Under the pieces are notes generated by a model, which saw only the letters and a program-made list of their open reading frames with translations, did not search any database and was not told where the DNA came from. A stretch of DNA of 24,799 bases, taken from NCBI GenBank assembly GCA_030039695.1, contig JASHVB010000840.1, positions 1-24,799 of the forward strand, given 5' to 3'. Both the position numbers and the translations under genes were made by a program. Positions 8,331 to 15,937 of this stretch are shown piece after piece (the first letter of the stretch is position 1; every line of letters begins with the position of its first letter). The DNA is from Acetobacteraceae bacterium. Its GTDB lineage: Bacteria; Pseudomonadota; Alphaproteobacteria; Acetobacterales; Acetobacteraceae.

Positions 8331-8807
8331 ATGTACAAAACCGCAAACACCTTGCCAGAGCAAATTCGCGTCAAGTCGATCGCTTTGCTCAACCGTCACC
8401 TTGCCGCCGCAATTGACCTGAACGCGCAGGTCAAGCAAGCGCATTGGAACGTCCGCGGCCCTAGCTTCATCGCGGTCCACGAGCTGTTCGACAAGATCGC
8501 CAACGCCGTCGAACAAGACACGGACAAGATCGCGGAACGGGTCGGCACCCTCGGAGGCGCTGCCGAAGGCACGGTTCAGACCGCTGCGGAGCGGTCGTTC
8601 CTCAAGCCCTACCCGCTGCGGGTGGCCGACGTGAAGGCGCATATCGCGGCGCTGACGGCGGTGCTGGCTGGCTTCGGTGAGTCCGTCCGCAACGCGATCG
8701 ATCAAAGTGAACAGTTCGGCGACGTCGACACCTCCGACCTGTTCACCGAGATTTCGCGTGGCATCGACTACCAGCTCTGGCTCGTCGAGTCCCACAGAGA
8801 ACTCTGA
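8331..8807 (+). CDS. dps: Dps ferritin-like DNA-protection protein
   Basis: 158 residues, the normal Dps length, with a strong GGTGGAGGA ribosome site. Dps forms dodecamers that oxidise and store iron with peroxide and bind DNA under stress. All five residues of the inter-subunit ferroxidase site are present with the same spacing as in the E. coli protein: His38 (QAHWNVRG), His50 and Asp54 (VHELFD), Asp65 and Glu69 (DTDKIAER). The N-terminal extension MYKTANTLPEQIRVKS is short with only two basic residues, so DNA binding may be weaker than in E. coli Dps. A longer reading from 8010 is out of family and overlaps the HD gene. No OxyR-type site was recognised upstream. Confidence 0.95.
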   Translation: MYKTANTLPEQIRVKSIALLNRHLAAAIDLNAQVKQAHWNVRGPSFIAVHELFDKIANAVEQDTDKIAERVGTLGGAAEGTVQTAAERSFLKPYPLRVADVKAHIAALTAVLAGFGESVRNAIDQSEQFGDVDTSDLFTEISRGIDYQLWLVESHREL

Positions 8808-8821
8808 GCGCACTATGGATC

Positions 8822-8853
8822 ACTCTCTCCCTCTGCCGGCCGCGGGAGAGGGT
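8822..8853 (+). terminator. Hairpin after dps
   Basis: ACTCTCTCCC and GGGAGAGGGT pair over 10 positions with one G-T wobble around a 12-nt loop, starting 15 nt past the dps stop. No T-run follows. The CTCTCCC...GGGAGAG pattern is common after genes in GC-rich proteobacteria. Confidence 0.5.
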
Positions 8854-9231
8854 GACCATGCGGCGAGCGCGGCGACATCCACGCGAACGCAATGGGCCGG
8901 CGCCGCGCCGCCGGTGCTGGACCAGGTAAGTGCCAGCAGCGCAAGGCTAACGCTAACCGTGCCGCGCGGCCTTTGCGCGCCATGCGGGGCAGCACCCAAC
9001 ACGCGCCTTCCACGCTCGATGGAGACCGGGTTCCGACGATCACAAAGCGACCAGTCTGCCACCAACCCTCTGTCGGGTGCGTCGGGTTGCCATTCCAGGG
9101 TGCGGTTTGCCACGACTGCACCGGACCAGTCTGCTGCGGCGGCGTTACGCCATGGAATGTTTATCATCCGTGACCCTCGAGCGGCAGCGCGCCGCGTTGC
9201 CGCCGTCGCCTCAGGCGCCATTTGCCAGCGC

Positions 9232-9271
9232 AGCCCCGGCCGCCACGCGCATGTGGCTGTGAGCCGGGGCC
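9232..9271 (-). terminator. Nested hairpin after the molybdenum hydroxylase operon
   Basis: The outer stem GCCCCGGC (9233-9240) pairs perfectly with GCCGGGGC (9263-9270). Inside it GCCAC (9242-9246) pairs with GTGGC (9253-9257). The structure lies 22 nt beyond the stop of the large-subunit gene. There is no T-run, so termination is inferred from position and stability only. Confidence 0.45.
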
Positions 9272-9292
9272 GCCCTCCGTCCTCCCGCGGTG

Positions 9293-11548
9293 TTACGCCA
9301 CCAGGTCGTCGATCCTGATTGGGAACCGCCGCACCCGCACGCCGGTCGCATGCCACACCGCATTCGCAATCGCGCCGCCGGTGCCCGTGATGCCGATCTC
9401 GCCAACGCCCTTGATGCCGAGCGGGTTCACGTAGGGGTCGTGCTCGTCGACCAACAGCGCCTCCATCGGCGGCACATCCGCATTCACCGGCACACGGTAT
9501 TCGGCCAGGTCGGCATTCATCACCCGGCCGGATCGCGGGTCGATCACCGCATGCTCGTGCAGCGCAAACGACAGGCCCCAGATCATGCCTCCGAAATACT
9601 GGCTGCGCACCAGACGCGGATTGATCACCCGCCCAGCGGCGAAGGCACCGACCAGACGTGTCACCCGCACCTGCCCCAACAGAGGGTCGACCTTCACCTC
9701 GGCAAACACGGCGCCATGCGCATACATCGCATAGGCCGACTGCGCGACCGGATCGGCGGCTCCGCTGCCGCGGCCCTCCACCTCGCTGAGACCGGCGCGG
9801 CCAAGGATGTCGGCGTAGCTCTCGCTGCGGCTTTCGTCGTCCCGGCGAAACAAGCGACCTGCGCGAGCGAGCACGCCCGCGTTGCCCGCGCCGAACAGGG
9901 GCGAGCGCTCGTCGGCCGCGGCGAGGTCCGCCAGCCGGGCGATCGCCGCCGCACCAGCCGTGTGGATGGCCATGCCCGCGGTGGCGGTGTGGCCGGAACC
10001 GCCGGCTATGCCGGCATCCGGCAGATCGGATGTGCCGGCCCGGAACTCCACCCGCTCAAGCTCGAGTCCGACGGAGTCTGCGGCAATTTGCGCAAGCGCC
10101 GTCCACGCTCCCTGGCCCATGTCATGCGCACCGGTCTCCACGATGCCGGTCCCGTCGCGCCGGATCACCGCTCGTGCCTGGCCCTCGAACATCACCGCCG
10201 GAAAGAGCGCGGTGCCCATGCCCCAACCGAGCAGGAATCCCGCCTCGTCACGCATCTGCCGCGGTGCCAGCGCGCGCTTCTCCCAGCCAAACCGTTGGGC
10301 ACCTTGGGCGTAGCACTCACGCAACGCCTTTGAGGAGAATGGCTTGCCGGAGATCGGCTCCATCTCTGCGTAGTTCGCACGTCGGAACGCCAGCGGGTCC
10401 ATGCCGCAGGCAAACGCCGCCTCGTCGATTGCACTTTCCAGCGCGATCGATCCCGCCGCTTCGCCGGGCGCGCGCATGAACGTCGGCGTGCCGCAATCCA
10501 GACGCACTGCTTCATGCGAAATCGAAATGGCGGGGCTGGCGTACAGCGCGTGCGAAATGATGGCGGCCGGTTCGAAGAACTCATCGAAGGTACTGCTCGC
10601 CACCTTCGCGTTATGGGCAAGGGCGGTGAGTCGGCCGTCGCGATCGGTGCCCAGACGGACGGTCTGGCGCGTGGGAGAACGATGGCCGACCGGTCCGTAC
10701 ATCTGCTCGCGGCGTAGCACGAGCTTCACCGGCCGACCGACCAGCCGGGCCGCGAGGACGCCCAGCACCTGCGGTCCGGTGAGCAGTCCCTTCGACCCGA
10801 AGCCTCCCCCGAGGAATGGGCTTCGGATCAGGATGTCTTCCGGCGCGACGCCCAACAATGCGGCAAGCCGGGCCTGCGCCATGGCCATGCCCTGGCTTGG
10901 CGTGTCGATCGTCAGACGCCCGCCTTCCCAGGCCGCGACGATCGCGTGCGGCTCCATCGCGTTGTGATACTGCGCGGGGGTTTCGTACGTCGCATCGACG
11001 CGATGCGCCGCCGCCGCAAGGCCCGCCGCCACGTCGCCATGGTCGATAACTGCCGGATAGCCCGGGCCAACAGCCGGCGGAACAAAGCTTTCTCCGCCGT
11101 CCAGTCCTGCACGCGCTGGCTCTGCCTCATAGCGCGGTGACAGGAGTATCGCGCCTTCCGTGGCGGCTTCCAGCGTCTCGGCGATCACCACTGCGATTGG
11201 CTGGTTCGCGTAGCGCACGCGGTCATTCTGTAACAGGTCGAGTCGGAAGACGAGCGGCATCGACTTCTCGTCCGGATCCTGCGCAAGCGACGGACGGTTC
11301 TCAGGCGTCATGACCTCGACGACGCCGGGATGACGTTTGGCCGCCGCCACGTCAAGAGAAGCAACGCGCCCACGCGCGATGCTGCTGGGGGCAATAACCG
11401 CATAGAGCATGCCTGACGGATGATTGTCGGCGGCATAGCGAGCGCCTCCGGTGACTTTCAGAATGCCGTCGCGGCGGGTCAGCGGTTGGCCGATATTCGA
11501 CCCATGCCGGATGTGCGGCGATGTGGCAGCCAGACTGATCTCAGGCAT
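9293..11548 (-). CDS. Molybdopterin-binding large subunit of a xanthine dehydrogenase-family enzyme (PaoC-like)
   Basis: 751 residues, the length of PaoC/YagR-type subunits. It carries the molybdenum-molybdopterin cytosine dinucleotide site where an aldehyde, purine or N-heterocycle is hydroxylated. Motifs: GQPLTRRDGILKVTGGARYAAD at 20-41 (family start), YHNAMEPHAIVAAW near 194, GGGFGSKG at 247-254, a later GAHDMGQGAWTALAQIAAD near 470, and the catalytic glutamate Glu717 in GVGEIGITGTGG. The last residues RIDDLVA complete the fold, so it is intact. The start overlaps the FAD-subunit stop by 8 nt, showing translational coupling. The substrate cannot be read from the sequence; aromatic aldehydes are the known substrates of the E. 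coli relative. Confidence 0.93.
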   Translation of the reverse strand: MPEISLAATSPHIRHGSNIGQPLTRRDGILKVTGGARYAADNHPSGMLYAVIAPSSIARGRVASLDVAAAKRHPGVVEVMTPENRPSLAQDPDEKSMPLVFRLDLLQNDRVRYANQPIAVVIAETLEAATEGAILLSPRYEAEPARAGLDGGESFVPPAVGPGYPAVIDHGDVAAGLAAAAHRVDATYETPAQYHNAMEPHAIVAAWEGGRLTIDTPSQGMAMAQARLAALLGVAPEDILIRSPFLGGGFGSKGLLTGPQVLGVLAARLVGRPVKLVLRREQMYGPVGHRSPTRQTVRLGTDRDGRLTALAHNAKVASSTFDEFFEPAAIISHALYASPAISISHEAVRLDCGTPTFMRAPGEAAGSIALESAIDEAAFACGMDPLAFRRANYAEMEPISGKPFSSKALRECYAQGAQRFGWEKRALAPRQMRDEAGFLLGWGMGTALFPAVMFEGQARAVIRRDGTGIVETGAHDMGQGAWTALAQIAADSVGLELERVEFRAGTSDLPDAGIAGGSGHTATAGMAIHTAGAAAIARLADLAAADERSPLFGAGNAGVLARAGRLFRRDDESRSESYADILGRAGLSEVEGRGSGAADPVAQSAYAMYAHGAVFAEVKVDPLLGQVRVTRLVGAFAAGRVINPRLVRSQYFGGMIWGLSFALHEHAVIDPRSGRVMNADLAEYRVPVNADVPPMEALLVDEHDPYVNPLGIKGVGEIGITGTGGAIANAVWHATGVRVRRFPIRIDDLVA

Positions 11549-12599
11549 TCTCGAGTACTCCTGAAACGGTAGCGAAAGGCGAAGCCGGGAGCGCCGGCAA
11601 ACGCTCGGGTGTGCCGGTCACGGCAAGTGCGAAGGTGCGTTCAATGACTCGCTGAGCGAGCGCAATCTTGAACGCGTTGTCGCCGGAGGGCCTGGCATCG
11701 CCGAGTGCCACTTCGGCCGCGTTTCGGAAGCTGACGGGATCGGCGGCGCGGTTCGCGAGAACGGCTTCGGCAGCCCGCGCACGCCATGGCTTGGCGGCGA
11801 CGCCCCCCAATGCGAGGCGCGCCTGCCGGATGATACCGTGCTCGATGTGCAGCGCCGCGGCGGCCGAAACGACGGCGAAAGCGTAGGACGTGCGTTCGCG
11901 CACCTTCACATAGCGAGCATGCGGCGCAAACCGCGCCGCTTCGGCGGGCAAACGCACCGCGACGATCAACTCGCCATGCGCCAGTGCGTTTTCCTGTTCA
12001 GGCGTCTCGCCGGGAAGACGATGCAGGTCTTCAATCGCGATCTCGCGCGGCCCCGTTGGTCCCTCGATCTCCGCGACCGCGTCCAGTGCAGCCAGTGGCA
12101 CGCAAAAATCTGATGGATGTGTCGCGATGCAGGACTCGTTCCAACCGAGGATCGCGTGCAGGCGGTTCTCGCCGCGGCGCGCATCGCAGCCGGCACCCGG
12201 CTGCCGTCTGTTGCACGCGCTGGCGACGTCGTAGAAGTACCCGCACCGGGTGCGTTGCAGCAGGTTGCCGCCGACCGTGGCCGCGTTGCGAAGCTGCGCC
12301 GAGGCGCCGGCCAACAATGCTTCGGCAATAGCAGGATACGACCGGGCAAATTCTCGGTCGTGCGCAAGATCGGCGTTACGCACCAACGCACCGATCCGCA
12401 CGCCGCCGTCGGGCAGAGGCTCGATGCAGTCCGGCCCCGGCAATTTCGAAACATCAACGAGACGGTCCGGACGGCAGACGCCGCCCTTCATCAGATCGAG
12501 CAGATTGGTGCCGCCCGCAATATAGGCTGAGTTCGGCGTGGAGGCGAGCGCGATGGCTTCGGCGATGCTCGCCGGCCGGACATAATCAAATCTGTTCAT
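11541..12599 (-). CDS. FAD-binding subunit of the molybdenum hydroxylase, with an extra cysteine cluster (PaoB-like)
   Basis: 352 residues from the ATG at 12599, which forms an ATGA overlap with the stop of the 2Fe-2S subunit gene; a longer reading from 12680 lies inside that gene. It passes electrons from the 2Fe-2S clusters to FAD and on to an acceptor. FAD-binding motifs: AGGTNLLDLMK at 28-38 and NAATVGGNLLQRTRCGYFYD at 105-124. A cysteine-rich insertion follows: Cys119, Cys129 (ACNRRQPGAGC), Cys138, Cys157 (WNESCIATHPSD) and Cys166. This matches the [4Fe-4S] insertion known in E. coli PaoB and, in related position, in 4-hydroxybenzoyl-CoA reductase. The C-terminal CO-dehydrogenase flavoprotein domain is complete. 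Confidence 0.92.
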   Translation of the reverse strand: MNRFDYVRPASIAEAIALASTPNSAYIAGGTNLLDLMKGGVCRPDRLVDVSKLPGPDCIEPLPDGGVRIGALVRNADLAHDREFARSYPAIAEALLAGASAQLRNAATVGGNLLQRTRCGYFYDVASACNRRQPGAGCDARRGENRLHAILGWNESCIATHPSDFCVPLAALDAVAEIEGPTGPREIAIEDLHRLPGETPEQENALAHGELIVAVRLPAEAARFAPHARYVKVRERTSYAFAVVSAAAALHIEHGIIRQARLALGGVAAKPWRARAAEAVLANRAADPVSFRNAAEVALGDARPSGDNAFKIALAQRVIERTFALAVTGTPERLPALPASPFATVSGVLENA

Positions 12600-13087
12600 G
12601 CCGCATCCCTCCGCTGGGCGAGTGTTGTTTGCGCGTCCAACACCGCCGCCGTGATCCCGGCGTACGCCCCACAGCGGCACAGATTGCCGCTCATGCCTTC
12701 ACGGATGCGTTCGGGATCGTCGCCGGCCTGGCCTTCGCGGATCAGACCAATCGCGCTCATGATCTGACCCGGCGTGCAGAACCCGCACTGCAGGCCATCA
12801 TGTGCGATGAAGGCGGCCTGCACCGGATGCAGCACGCCGTCTGCCGCGAGGCCCTCGATCGTCACGATGTCTGCGCCGTCGAGGCTCGCCGCCAGCACCA
12901 GGCAGGCGTTGATACGCCGCCCGTCCACGAGCACGGTGCACGCACCGCATTGCCCGCGGTCGCAACCCTTTTTTGTGCCGGTCAGGTCCAGCCGCTCACG
13001 GAGTAGGTCAAGCAAGGTTACCCGCGGATCGTCCAACGCGACGGTGCGCGCCAGACCGTTGATAGTCAGCGAAATGGACAGGTTCAT
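12596..13087 (-). CDS. 2Fe-2S small subunit of the molybdenum hydroxylase (PaoA-like)
   Basis: 163 residues, first gene of the three-gene operon. It has the plant-ferredoxin-type cluster ligands Cys42, Cys47, Cys50 and Cys62 (GCDRGQCGACTVLVDG...INACLVL) and the second cluster ligands Cys101, Cys104, Cys137 and Cys139 (QCGFCTPG, NLCRCGAYAGI). The protein begins MNLSISLTINGLARTVALDD straight into the ferredoxin fold, so there is no twin-arginine signal; the complex should stay in the cytoplasm, unlike the exported E. coli PaoABC. No molybdenum-cofactor maturation gene (XdhC/PaoD type) is linked in this window. The start is 196 nt from the divergent TetR gene. Confidence 0.95.
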   Translation of the reverse strand: MNLSISLTINGLARTVALDDPRVTLLDLLRERLDLTGTKKGCDRGQCGACTVLVDGRRINACLVLAASLDGADIVTIEGLAADGVLHPVQAAFIAHDGLQCGFCTPGQIMSAIGLIREGQAGDDPERIREGMSGNLCRCGAYAGITAAVLDAQTTLAQRRDAA

Positions 13088-13231
13088 GCGATGCTCCCAT
13101 CAGGAGGTGCGTCGGGCGACGGTTCAACCGCGCGTAATCCCGTTTGGCGGCTCGGCAGATGCCGCCCGGGGGTAAGCGTTACGGGGCTGTGCGAAGCGGT
13201 TGGGTTGCCATTGTGGCAGCGCCGGCGATAT

Positions 13232-13248
13232 GCGGAGGGATCCTCCGC
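13232..13248. promoter_or_regulatory. Candidate TetR operator between the hydroxylase operon and its regulator
   Basis: GCGGAGG-GAT-CCTCCGC is a perfect 7+7 inverted repeat with a 3-nt spacer. It lies 35 nt before the tetR-family start and 144 nt before the divergent 2Fe-2S gene. Size and symmetry fit a TetR-family dimer site. A second, shorter inverted repeat GTAA-GCG-TTAC lies to its left near 13172-13183. A TTGCCA box at 13205 with a weak ATATGC at 17 nt spacing could be the tetR promoter overlapping this site. Confidence 0.55.
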
Positions 13249-13283
13249 TTTACAAGTGGGCGTGCCTGGCAGATCGTTCGCCA

Positions 13284-13922
13284 ATGTCAGATCAAGCGCT
13301 CACAAACGCGCGAAGCCTCCGTGCCGACGCAGTGCGCAACCGCGAACGCCTGCTCGAGGCGGCGAAAGCGGTGTTCTCAGCCGGCGGGCCGGAGGCGAGC
13401 CTGGAGGCCGTCGCGAAACGTGCCGGCGTGGGCATTGGTACGCTGTACCGCCATTTCCCCACGCGGGAGGCCCTCTACGAGGCGGTCTACCGACGCGAAG
13501 TGGAGCACCTTGCGGACCTGGCGGAGCAATTGAAGACCGCGGCGGAACCTGCAGAAGCGCTGCACCGCTGGCTGCGCTCGAACGTCGAATTCGTCGCCAC
13601 CAAAAAGGGCATGGCGACGGCGTTGGCTTTAGCCGCCCATCGGCCCTCGGAGCTGATCGCATTCTCGTTCGACCGGCTGTCAAAGGCGGTGGGCGCATTG
13701 CTGGATCGCGCGGTGGCGGCGGGCGAGATACGAGCTGATATCAGCCCCGAAGACTTGCTGCGTACCTTGGTGGGCATGTGCTTGCTGAACGACCAGCCCG
13801 GCTGGGAGGACAGTGTGCTGCGCATGGTCCAAGTGTTTGTTGATGGCCTGCGTGTGCGCCCCTCCGCCGCGAACGCATCATCGGCTCCTCGTCGTCGGTC
13901 CATACCTGCTCGGCAGACCTAG
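13284..13922 (+). CDS. TetR-family transcriptional regulator
   Basis: 212 residues from MSDQALTNARSLRADAVRNR. The N-terminal TetR helix-turn-helix covers about residues 20-68: RERLLEAAKAVFSAGGPEASLEAVAKRAGVGIGTLYRHFPTREALYEAVYRRE, a near-consensus fold. The C-terminal ligand-binding part includes LSKAVGALLDRAVAAGEIRADISPEDLLRTLVGMCL, common in the SbtR-like C-terminal group. An upstream frame start at 13200 would add 28 residues covering the inverted repeat and has no family support; the chosen ATG has only a weak ribosome site. Divergence from the molybdenum hydroxylase operon suggests it represses that operon and itself. The effector is unknown. Confidence 0.93.
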   Translation: MSDQALTNARSLRADAVRNRERLLEAAKAVFSAGGPEASLEAVAKRAGVGIGTLYRHFPTREALYEAVYRREVEHLADLAEQLKTAAEPAEALHRWLRSNVEFVATKKGMATALALAAHRPSELIAFSFDRLSKAVGALLDRAVAAGEIRADISPEDLLRTLVGMCLLNDQPGWEDSVLRMVQVFVDGLRVRPSAANASSAPRRRSIPARQT

Positions 13923-13982
13923 GGTCGGCTCGGATCGTGCACGCCCGTGGCAGTGGCACGAGAGCCAACAACGAAGGAACCG

Positions 13983-14126
13983 ATGGTCGCGCAGGACGAT
14001 CCGCGGCTCGCCCATGCCGCAGAGGAATTCCTGCTTGACGAGTTCCGGCTTCACGCGCTGCGCGGGGTTGATGCGACAAGACTACTGTCGAAACAGCCGC
14101 TGTTCTGCTTGCCATATTGCCGCTAA
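13983..14126 (+). CDS. Possible 47-residue protein, or remnant of a gene
   Basis: An ATG at 13983 follows GAAGGA and opens a short frame MVAQDDPRLAHAAEEFLLDE... ending with LFCLPYCR. The first 35 residues have the amphipathic, acidic look of a real helix-forming protein, but the end looks random, so it may be a truncated or frameshifted gene. I do not recognise it. It lies 60 nt after the TetR gene on the same strand. The surrounding 13923-14238 holds nothing else I can support. Confidence 0.3.
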   Translation: MVAQDDPRLAHAAEEFLLDEFRLHALRGVDATRLLSKQPLFCLPYCR

Positions 14127-14238
14127 CGTGGCCGAGATGTGCAGCAGTAAAATAGAGATTAGCCCCTGCCGCAAATTATGAGGTGATGCTCCCCCGCGTT
14201 CCGAGCTTCCGGGAGGATGCGCCATCACAGCGACGTCG

Positions 14239-14823
14239 ATGAGCAAGCGGGAGGATTCCGCCGGGGCCATGCCGCTGGCCACACCCCACGCAGTGATCCG
14301 CGCAGCGAAACCCTCGGACCGCGAGTGGATGCGTGACTTTCTGCGCATGCGCTGGACCGCCGCAACCATCGTCGTGCATGGGGAGGCTATTGACGCTGCT
14401 GCGCTGCCGGCGCTGATCGCCGAGACGCGCTGCGGGCTGGCCACCTGGCGCCGGCAAGGCGCCGACGCCGAGCTGGTCACGCTCGATGCCGTGCCGGCCG
14501 GTTTGGGCACAGGCACCGCGTTGATCGAGGCTCTGGTGTCGCAGCTTCGGGTCGAGGGCTGCCAACGGCTCTGGCTGACGATGACCAACGATAACATCTC
14601 CGCGCTACGATTTTATCAGCAGCGCGGGTTCCGGCTGGTGCAGGTGCGGCCGGGTGCGGTCGATGCAGCCCGTGCGCTGAAACCCTCGATCCCGGCGATC
14701 GGTGCGCACGGGATCGCTATCCGGGACGAGCTCGACCTCTGCCGTGTCCTCAATGCGGGGACAGCGGATGGCGTTCCCGTACTGCCGCCGTGGCGCCGCG
14801 CGTCGGCAGGAGGCGGTGTGTGA
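14239..14823 (+). CDS. GNAT-family acetyltransferase
   Basis: 194 residues; an internal ATG at 14269 (MPLATPHAVIRAAKPSDREW) with GGAGGA upstream is an alternative and perhaps better start. The fold is that of acetyl-CoA-dependent N-acetyltransferases: VIRAAKPSDREWMRDFL at the N-terminus, the acetyl-CoA loop GLGTGTALIEALVSQLRVEGCQRLWLTMTNDNISALRFYQQRGFRLVQVRPGAVD at about 93-147. The second beta strand is unusually shortened (RQGADAELVTLDAVPAGLG). Substrate unknown; small cytoplasmic amines or protein N-termini are usual. It converges with the next GNAT gene but the two are not close relatives. Confidence 0.85.
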   Translation: MSKREDSAGAMPLATPHAVIRAAKPSDREWMRDFLRMRWTAATIVVHGEAIDAAALPALIAETRCGLATWRRQGADAELVTLDAVPAGLGTGTALIEALVSQLRVEGCQRLWLTMTNDNISALRFYQQRGFRLVQVRPGAVDAARALKPSIPAIGAHGIAIRDELDLCRVLNAGTADGVPVLPPWRRASAGGGV

Positions 14824-15042
14824 TCCAGCCGCTCCTAGTGCCGATCGGTCTCGGCCGAACAGCGCCGTGACGCACGACGGGCCATAGGCTCTCGGGGTGA
14901 ACCGGTTCCGGTTACGGCCGGCCCATGTGTCCTCGGCTCGGCAGGCCAACACCATTGGCAGCGAAATGCACGCATGCGGCACGAGCCGCGCGACTTGGCG
15001 TCGGCGCGATCTTCTTCGTCATGCCATCATCCCGTTGCGTTC

Positions 15043-15561
15043 CTAAGAATTTCGCAGTTTACCCAGATCAAGTTCATATTCATAATCCGGCGCTGTCGTG
15101 CCATCGGGCCAGCCTATCACGTTCTTACCGACAAATTTGAAATCGAAAGACTGATTGGCACGGCGCGAAGCCTCGTTACCCTCCCTGTGGAATATGACAA
15201 GACGCTTGAAGGGCCGATGTTGCTTGGCCCAGTCGATTCGGGCCTCATACAAGAGCTTCGATAAACGCCGGCCTCGATAGCAAGGGTCGATGTAATCCAT
15301 CGCCAAGACACCGGTTTGACCGCTGGAATCCTCGCGTGAGGTGAAAACTGCGGCGAGGCCGACTATTTTGTCACCGTCGAACAGTCCGAAGATGCACTTT
15401 CCCCTGCCGTCGAGCATCTCCATCCACTCATGCTCCGTCCTTGCCGCGGTCTCCTGGTAGGAACCAAGATAAACGTCCGGATGCTCGCGGAGCGCACGCA
15501 ACCGGATTTGGCGGAATGTTCCCCAGTCCTCTGCCGTCAGCGCGCGCGTTGTGATGCTCAT
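15043..15561 (-). CDS. GNAT-family acetyltransferase (second)
   Basis: 172 residues from MSITTRALTAEDWGTFRQIRLRALREHPDVYLGSYQETAAR. The start MSITTRAL fits the first GNAT strand; the longer frame from 15585 adds MDMLQAVL without support. LRALREHPDVYLGSYQE resembles the 'RLxALxxxPxAFxxS' opening of many GNATs. FGLFDGDKIVGLAAVF is strand 4, and MDYIDPCYRGRRLSKLLYEARIDWAKQH is the acetyl-CoA site, with RGRRLS in place of the usual (R/Q)GxGxG/A, a somewhat divergent loop. EASRRANQSFDFKFVGKN completes it. Substrate unknown. Confidence 0.85.
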   Translation of the reverse strand: MSITTRALTAEDWGTFRQIRLRALREHPDVYLGSYQETAARTEHEWMEMLDGRGKCIFGLFDGDKIVGLAAVFTSREDSSGQTGVLAMDYIDPCYRGRRLSKLLYEARIDWAKQHRPFKRLVIFHREGNEASRRANQSFDFKFVGKNVIGWPDGTTAPDYEYELDLGKLRNS

Positions 15562-15937
15562 CAACACCGCTTGTAGCATGTCCAAAGCCGGTGCGAAACG
15601 GCGGGTATTCTAGTATCAATGGATGGATAATCGGCGAGCACCACCTTGCCCCTCCGCCGCCGGCCCGATGCTTGCCGAGCATACGCGCGGCGCGACTGCC
15701 ACTCCACAATTGGAATGGGTCTGCCGGCGGGCGGGCGCACTGTGCTCAGCTGACGGAAGACGCGATCCCGCTGAAGACATTGCCGAATTCAGCTTCGACG
15801 AAGCGACGCAATTCGGGACACTGACAGTCGCAGTAGGCCTTATGAGCAAGTACCGTCTGCCGTCGAAGCGCTGCAAGCGATGGAGCCACTATTCTCGCGA
15901 TGCGCCCGCGCAGGCGTTCGAGATCCGGAGGCAATGA
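15562..15937. other. Divergent intergenic region, 376 nt
   Basis: Promoters for the leftward GNAT gene and the rightward FAD oxidase should lie here. A plus-strand frame from 15623 ends exactly at the oxidase start, but its composition (many Arg, Pro, Ser, Cys) and lack of a ribosome site argue against it. On the minus strand near 15750-15850 a frame reads AYCDCQCPELRRFVEAEFGNVF, which may be a remnant; it is not identified. Confidence 0.4.

Larger units (their letters stand above)
8808..9292. other. Convergent intergenic region, 485 nt, between dps and the molybdenum hydroxylase operon
   Basis: It contains one hairpin close to each gene end (listed separately). The middle, about 8860-9225, has open frames in several phases but none with a ribosome site or recognisable family. 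The word ACCAGTCTGC recurs near 9050 and 9126 without wider repeat structure. I see no gene. Confidence 0.5.

Noticed and set aside
9290..10333. 347-codon plus-strand frame opposite the molybdopterin subunit
   Set aside because: Antisense shadow of a well-supported gene; rich in His and Arg with no domain.
13091..13738. 215-codon plus frame overlapping the TetR gene
   Set aside because: Gly/Arg-rich shadow in a different frame; the TetR frame has a near-consensus DNA-binding domain.
15623..15937. 104-codon plus frame ending exactly at the FAD oxidase start
   Set aside because: No ribosome site, skewed composition and no recognisable domain; the abutting stop is likely chance because the oxidase has its own strong ribosome site.
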